Below, piece by piece: positions 60,536 through 64,000 of a DNA stretch of 64,000 bases; position 1 is the first letter of the stretch; every line of letters begins with the position of its first letter. Below the pieces are notes generated by a model, which saw only the letters and a list, made by a program, of their open reading frames with translations, had not been told where the DNA came from and searched no databases. The DNA comes from Pseudomonas sp. GV071 (GTDB lineage: Bacteria; Pseudomonadota; Gammaproteobacteria; Pseudomonadales; Pseudomonadaceae), in contig NZ_QAOJ01000018.1 of NCBI RefSeq assembly GCF_003050835.1, forward strand, positions 1 through 64,000, given 5' to 3'. The position numbers were made by a program, and so were the translations under genes.

Positions 60536-62304
60536 TGGCGGGTGTAGAGCTCAAGCCTGCCGTTTTGGCTGAAGAGCAATCGCGGCTGAAGCCCCTCCCA
60601 CAAGGGCTTGCGATCCCCCGTGGGAGAGGCTTTAGCCTCGATGCTTTTCTGCCCGACCGCCTGTTCATTCAAGGCGGCCAATGGCTGTTGTTGCTTCTGC
60701 TGATGCTCACGGTGGTGTTCCCGTTGCTGGCGATGCTCTGGCGCGGTGTGGCTGGTGATGCCAGCCAGGGCGGTGGTCTGAGTGCAGCCGCGACCCTGTT
60801 TGGCAGCGCCAACTTTCGCTGGTTGTTGGGCAACAGCCTGAAGGTGTCGCTGACCGTGGCGTTCATCGTGGTGCCGTTGGCCTACGCCTTTGCCTACGCC
60901 CTGCAACGCACCTGCATCCCCGCCAAACCATTGTGGCGCGGGATTTCCCTGCTGCCGTTGCTGGCGCCGTCGATGCTGCCGGGCATTGCCCTGATCTACC
61001 TGTTCGGCAACCAGGGCGTGTTGCGCGGGCTGATCGCCGACAACATCTATGGCTTCTGGGGCATCGTCATCGGCCAGGCCATTTACACCTTCCCCCACGC
61101 TTTGATGGTGCTGCTCTCGGCCCTGGCGCTGGCGGATGCAAGGCTGTTCGATGCGGCCTCGAGCATGGGCGCGTCACCCTGGCGGGCATTTCGCAGTATC
61201 ACCTGGTCGGGCAGCCGGCAGGGCGTGTTCGCCGCGCTGTGCCTGGTGTTCACCCTGTGCATCACCGACTTCGGCGTACCGGTTGTAGTCGGTGGCGACT
61301 ACCAGGTGCTGGCGCTCGAAGCCTACAAGGCGGTGGTCGGCCAGCAGCAGTTCGGCCGTGGCGCGTTGATCGGCATGGTCCTGTTGCTGCCGGCGCTGCT
61401 GAGCTTTGCGGTGGATCTGTGGCTGCGTCGCCGGCAGCGCGATGCCATGGGTGGCCGCGCCCAGGTTTACCACCCAAAACCGGCCAGGGGCCGTGACCGC
61501 AGTTTTCTGGCCATCACCGTGCTGATTTGCCTGGCCCTGCTCGGCGTGTTCGGCATGGCCATCTACTCCTCGCTGGTGAAGTTCTGGCCCTACAACCTCT
61601 CGCTGTCGCTGGACCACTACGCCTTCTCGGAATTGCCCGGCGGCTGGCTGGCCTACCGCAACAGCCTGGTGCTGGCCGGCTGCAGCGCGCTGTTTGGCAG
61701 CCTGGTGATTTTCACCGGTGCCTACCTGATGGAAAAAACCCGTCAGACCGTACTCACGCAAACCCTGCGCCTGCTCAGCTTTGTGCCCATGGCGGTGCCA
61801 GGTTTGGTGTTTGGCCTGGGCTACGTGTTTTTCTTCAACCAGCCGGGCAACCCGCTGGCCGGCCTGTACGGCACCCTGACCCTGCTGGTGCTGTGCACCA
61901 TCGCGCACTTTTTCACCACCGCGCAGATGACCGCTGCCGCCGCCCTGCGCCAGCTCGATGGCGAATTCGAAGCCGCCGCGCTGTCGCTCAAGGTGCCGCT
62001 GCTGCGCCACTTTCTGCGGGTGACCCTGCCCATCTGCCTGCCGGCGCTGCTGGACATCATCCGCTACCTGTTCGTCTCGGCGATGACCACGGTGTCGGCG
62101 GCGATCTTCCTCTACAGCCCCGACAGCGTGCTCGCCGCCGTGGCCGTATTGAACATGGACGACGCCGGCAACGTCGGCGGCGCGGCTGCCATGTCCACCC
62201 TGATTCTGCTCACCTCGGCCGGCGTGTCGGTACTGCTGGCTGGTCTGTCCCGTGGGCTGTTGCGCCGCTCCCAAGCCTGGCGTCAGCCAGCGCCGGGGCA
62301 CTGA
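60535..62304 (+). CDS. 2-Aminoethylphosphonate ABC transporter, double-length permease
   Basis: 589 aa. Two fused permease halves, each with about six helices and an EAA loop (LFDAASSMGASPWRAFRSIT near 210 and FEAAALSLKVPLLRHFLRVT near 480), as in FbpB-type importers of the PhnU2/AepW group. About residues 14-37 of the cytoplasmic N-terminus are translated from a REP-like repeat at 60576-60644 (SRLKPLPQGLAIPRGRGFSL). ATG 60535 overlaps the ATPase stop; a GTG lies just before. It should move 2-aminoethylphosphonate through the inner membrane. Confidence 0.9.
   Translation: MAGVELKPAVLAEEQSRLKPLPQGLAIPRGRGFSLDAFLPDRLFIQGGQWLLLLLLMLTVVFPLLAMLWRGVAGDASQGGGLSAAATLFGSANFRWLLGNSLKVSLTVAFIVVPLAYAFAYALQRTCIPAKPLWRGISLLPLLAPSMLPGIALIYLFGNQGVLRGLIADNIYGFWGIVIGQAIYTFPHALMVLLSALALADARLFDAASSMGASPWRAFRSITWSGSRQGVFAALCLVFTLCITDFGVPVVVGGDYQVLALEAYKAVVGQQQFGRGALIGMVLLLPALLSFAVDLWLRRRQRDAMGGRAQVYHPKPARGRDRSFLAITVLICLALLGVFGMAIYSSLVKFWPYNLSLSLDHYAFSELPGGWLAYRNSLVLAGCSALFGSLVIFTGAYLMEKTRQTVLTQTLRLLSFVPMAVPGLVFGLGYVFFFNQPGNPLAGLYGTLTLLVLCTIAHFFTTAQMTAAAALRQLDGEFEAAALSLKVPLLRHFLRVTLPICLPALLDIIRYLFVSAMTTVSAAIFLYSPDSVLAAVAVLNMDDAGNVGGAAAMSTLILLTSAGVSVLLAGLSRGLLRRSQAWRQPAPGH
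60576..60644. repeat. REP-like inverted repeat inside the permease gene
   Basis: The left arm gcaatcgcggctgaagcccc then tcccac and the right arm gtgggagaggctttagcctc then gatgc are inverted copies of the same family as 20379-20453. The repeat is read in frame with no stop, in the 5-prime end of the permease gene. Confidence 0.87.
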
Positions 62305-62351
62305 GCCACCGAATAACCAACGCCAACGTAAAACCACTAGGAGCTTCATCC

Positions 62352-63371
62352 ATGTTCAAACGCACCGCCCTGGCCGCCGGCCTTCTCGCTGCTTGCGCAT
62401 TTCAAGCTCAAGCCGCCACCGAGCTGACCGTGTACACCGCCCTCGAAGTGGAGCAACTCAAGGCCTACAAAGAAGCCTTCGAGAAGCAGAACCCGGACAT
62501 CGAAATCAAGTGGGTACGCGACTCCACCGGCATCGTCACGGCCAAACTGCTGGCCGAAAAAGCACGGCCACAGGCGGACGTGGTCTGGGGCCTGGCCGGT
62601 TCCAGCCTGGCCATTCTGAAACAGCAAGGCATGCTCGAAGCCTACGCCCCAGCCAACCTCGACAAGATCGGCGCCAATTACCGCGACGCCACCAACCCAC
62701 CGTCCTGGGTAGGTATGGACGTGTGGGCCGCAACCATCTGCTTCAATACCGTGGAAGCGGAAAAGCTCGGTCTGCCGAAGCCGACCAAATGGGAAGACCT
62801 GACCAACCCGGTGTACAAAGACAAGATCGTCATGCCCAACCCGGCCTCCTCCGGCACCGGCTACCTCGACGTCAGCGCCTGGCTGCAGACCTTCGGCCAG
62901 GCCCAGGGCTGGGCCTACATGGACAAGCTGCACGCCAACATCGGCCAGTACACCCACTCCGGCTCCAAGCCCTGCAAGCTCGCTGCCGCTGGCGAATTCC
63001 CGATCGGCATCTCCTTCGAATACCCGGCCGTGCAGCTGAAACGCAAAGGCGCACCGCTGGATATCGTCTTGCCCAAAGAAGGCCTGGGCTGGGAAATCGA
63101 AGCCACCGGCATCATCAAAGGCACCTCGCACCTGGCCGCCGCCAAGAAGCTCGCCGACTTCTCCGCCAGCCGTGAAGCGATGGACCTGTACAAAGTCAAC
63201 TTCGCCGTCCTGGCGCAGCCGGGCATTGCCGAGCGCTTCCAGGAACTGCCCGCCGACTACGAGCAGCGCCTGATCAAAAACGATTTCAACTGGGCCTCGG
63301 AGAACCGCGACAAAATCCTCGCCGAGTGGCGTAAGCGCTATGACGGCAAGTCCGAGCCACTGCCGCAGTAA
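62352..63371 (+). CDS. 2-Aminoethylphosphonate ABC transporter, periplasmic binding protein
   Basis: 339 aa with a signal peptide ending near AQA-AT (about 21). The mature protein begins TELTVYTALEVEQLKAYKEA and carries PNPASSGTGYLDVSAWLQTF and the FEYPAVQLKRKGAPL segment, matching the PhnS2/AepX group of type II binding proteins for 2-aminoethylphosphonate. It lies 47 nt after the permease with TAGGAG upstream. A strong terminator follows, yet the oxidase gene continues the cluster. Confidence 0.9.
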   Translation: MFKRTALAAGLLAACAFQAQAATELTVYTALEVEQLKAYKEAFEKQNPDIEIKWVRDSTGIVTAKLLAEKARPQADVVWGLAGSSLAILKQQGMLEAYAPANLDKIGANYRDATNPPSWVGMDVWAATICFNTVEAEKLGLPKPTKWEDLTNPVYKDKIVMPNPASSGTGYLDVSAWLQTFGQAQGWAYMDKLHANIGQYTHSGSKPCKLAAAGEFPIGISFEYPAVQLKRKGAPLDIVLPKEGLGWEIEATGIIKGTSHLAAAKKLADFSASREAMDLYKVNFAVLAQPGIAERFQELPADYEQRLIKNDFNWASENRDKILAEWRKRYDGKSEPLPQ

Positions 63372-63385
63372 GTACCGCGTTACCA

Positions 63386-63419
63386 CCCGACCCTCGTGAT
63401 GGGGGTCGGGCCTTTTTTC
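63386..63419 (+). terminator. Intrinsic terminator between binding-protein and oxidase genes
   Basis: An eight-base stem (cccgaccc with gggtcggg) is followed by cc and six T residues. It lies 15 nt after the binding-protein stop and 26 nt before the oxidase start, so it may limit readthrough and lower oxidase expression. Confidence 0.88.
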
Positions 63420-63444
63420 TCTTCACCCGGTTCTGGAGTTTTTT

Positions 63445-64000
63445 ATGTCTGAACACGACTGCGACCTGCTGATTGTCGGCGCCGGTATTCTCGGCCTGGC
63501 CCATGCCTGGGCCGGGGCCAAACGCGGCCTAAAGGTCAAAGTATTCGAACGCACCCACACGCCGCTGGGCGCCTCGATCCGCAACTTTGGCCAGGCCCTG
63601 GTCGGCGGCCAGGCGCCGGGCGCCATGCTCAACCTCGCACGCCAAGCGCGGGGTTTGTGGGCCGAGCTCGGGCAGAGCGCCGGGCTGCATCTGCGCCAGC
63701 AAGGTTCGCTGCTGTTTGCCCGCACCGAGGCCGAAGAAGCGCTGCTGGAAGCCTTCGTCAACGGCCGTGGCGAAGAGCTCGGCTACCGCACTGAACTGCT
63801 GCGGGGCGAGGCGTTGAATGCGCTGTACGACGGCCGTTTCAGCCACCACCGCGCGGCCTTGCATGGCCTTGACGACCAGCAGCTGTACTCGCGCGAAGCG
63901 CTGCCGCAGATCGTTGAGTTTCTCGCCCGCAAGCATGGCGTGGAGTTCCACTTCTCCACCCTGGTGCGCGACGTTGCGCCGGGCAGCGCCCAGACCAGCG
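63445..64000 (+). CDS. FAD-dependent oxidoreductase of phosphonate cluster, cut by window end
   Basis: At least 185 residues, no stop before the window ends. The N-terminus MSEHDCDLLIVGAGILGLAH is a DAO-type FAD-binding fold with G-x-G-x-x-G, followed by VKVFERTHTPLGASIRNFGQ. It matches the glycine-oxidase-like family repeatedly found beside 2-aminoethylphosphonate transporters (the proposed TIGR03364 group), some of which oxidise N-methylated or plain aminoethylphosphonate to phosphonoacetaldehyde. The phosphonoacetaldehyde hydrolase that would complete the route should lie just beyond the window. Confidence 0.88.
   Translation, partial: MSEHDCDLLIVGAGILGLAHAWAGAKRGLKVKVFERTHTPLGASIRNFGQALVGGQAPGAMLNLARQARGLWAELGQSAGLHLRQQGSLLFARTEAEEALLEAFVNGRGEELGYRTELLRGEALNALYDGRFSHHRAALHGLDDQQLYSREALPQIVEFLARKHGVEFHFSTLVRDVAPGSAQTS

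Noticed and set aside
1..64000. CRISPR arrays, insertion sequences, rRNA genes or a complete prophage
   Set aside because: No regularly spaced direct repeats, no intact transposase, no rRNA sequence and no phage structural genes were seen.

Overview
The window reads as chromosomal DNA of a Pseudomonas or close relative. The evidence is high-GC coding DNA on both strands, Pseudomonas-type gene neighbourhoods (divergent LysR/CoA-transferase/thiolase, mmsA-mmsB, PhaG, NudK, an aminoethylphosphonate transporter) and several families of REP-like palindromic repeats of the kind common in this genus. I cannot assign a species. There is no phage, plasmid origin or CRISPR array. The only sign of an integrated element is a decayed tyrosine-recombinase fragment near a tRNA-Gly gene.

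Layout. 1-6.5 kb is acyl-CoA metabolism: a thiolase/3-oxoacid CoA-transferase operon with a divergent LysR regulator (the arrangement known for dehydrocarnitine use in P. aeruginosa), then a valine/isobutyrate block (mmsA, mmsB, acyl-CoA dehydrogenase). 6.6-12 kb holds an MFS exporter, a malate:quinone oxidoreductase with a lipoprotein signal, and small stress or hypothetical proteins. 12.1-22.3 kb is a complete guanidine-degradation operon under a guanidine-I (ykkC) riboswitch: ABC importer, two carboxyguanidine-deiminase-type proteins, a guanidine (urea-type) carboxylase and allophanate hydrolase. 22.3-26.6 kb holds a CWC protein, RsuA, two L,D-transpeptidase-fold proteins and PhaG. 26.6-28.2 kb is tRNA-Gly(CCC) plus a low-GC scar with the integrase remnant. 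28.2-38.2 kb is mixed: NudK, regulators, an autotransporter carrying a tyrosine-phosphatase passenger, a RES/Xre toxin-antitoxin pair and hydrolases. 38.3-45.6 kb holds a diguanylate cyclase, a PotE-like transporter, a YiaW/YiaV-type membrane-fusion pair and a short CsrA paralogue.

45.6-54.2 kb is a six-gene minus-strand unit: TonB-dependent receptor, dual-domain beta-propeller phytase, ExbB, ExbD, TonB and PhoX. It is preceded by a good PHO box, so it looks like a self-contained, phosphate-starvation-induced organic-phosphate scavenging system with its own energiser. 54.5-58.4 kb has a GGDEF protein with a ruined active site coupled to an AraC regulator, a HigBA pair, a GNAT enzyme and a small conserved protein. 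58.5-64 kb starts a 2-aminoethylphosphonate uptake and oxidation cluster (LysR, ATPase, double-length permease, binding protein, FAD oxidase cut by the window end), a second phosphorus-acquisition system.

The most unusual feature is what palindromic repeats have done to genes. One copy lies in frame inside the guanidine carboxylase, at the linker between its two carboxyltransferase halves. One encodes most of the N-terminal tail of the phosphonate permease. One supplies a misleading start codon for the guanidine permease, and one supplies the stop codon of a DUF2188 gene.
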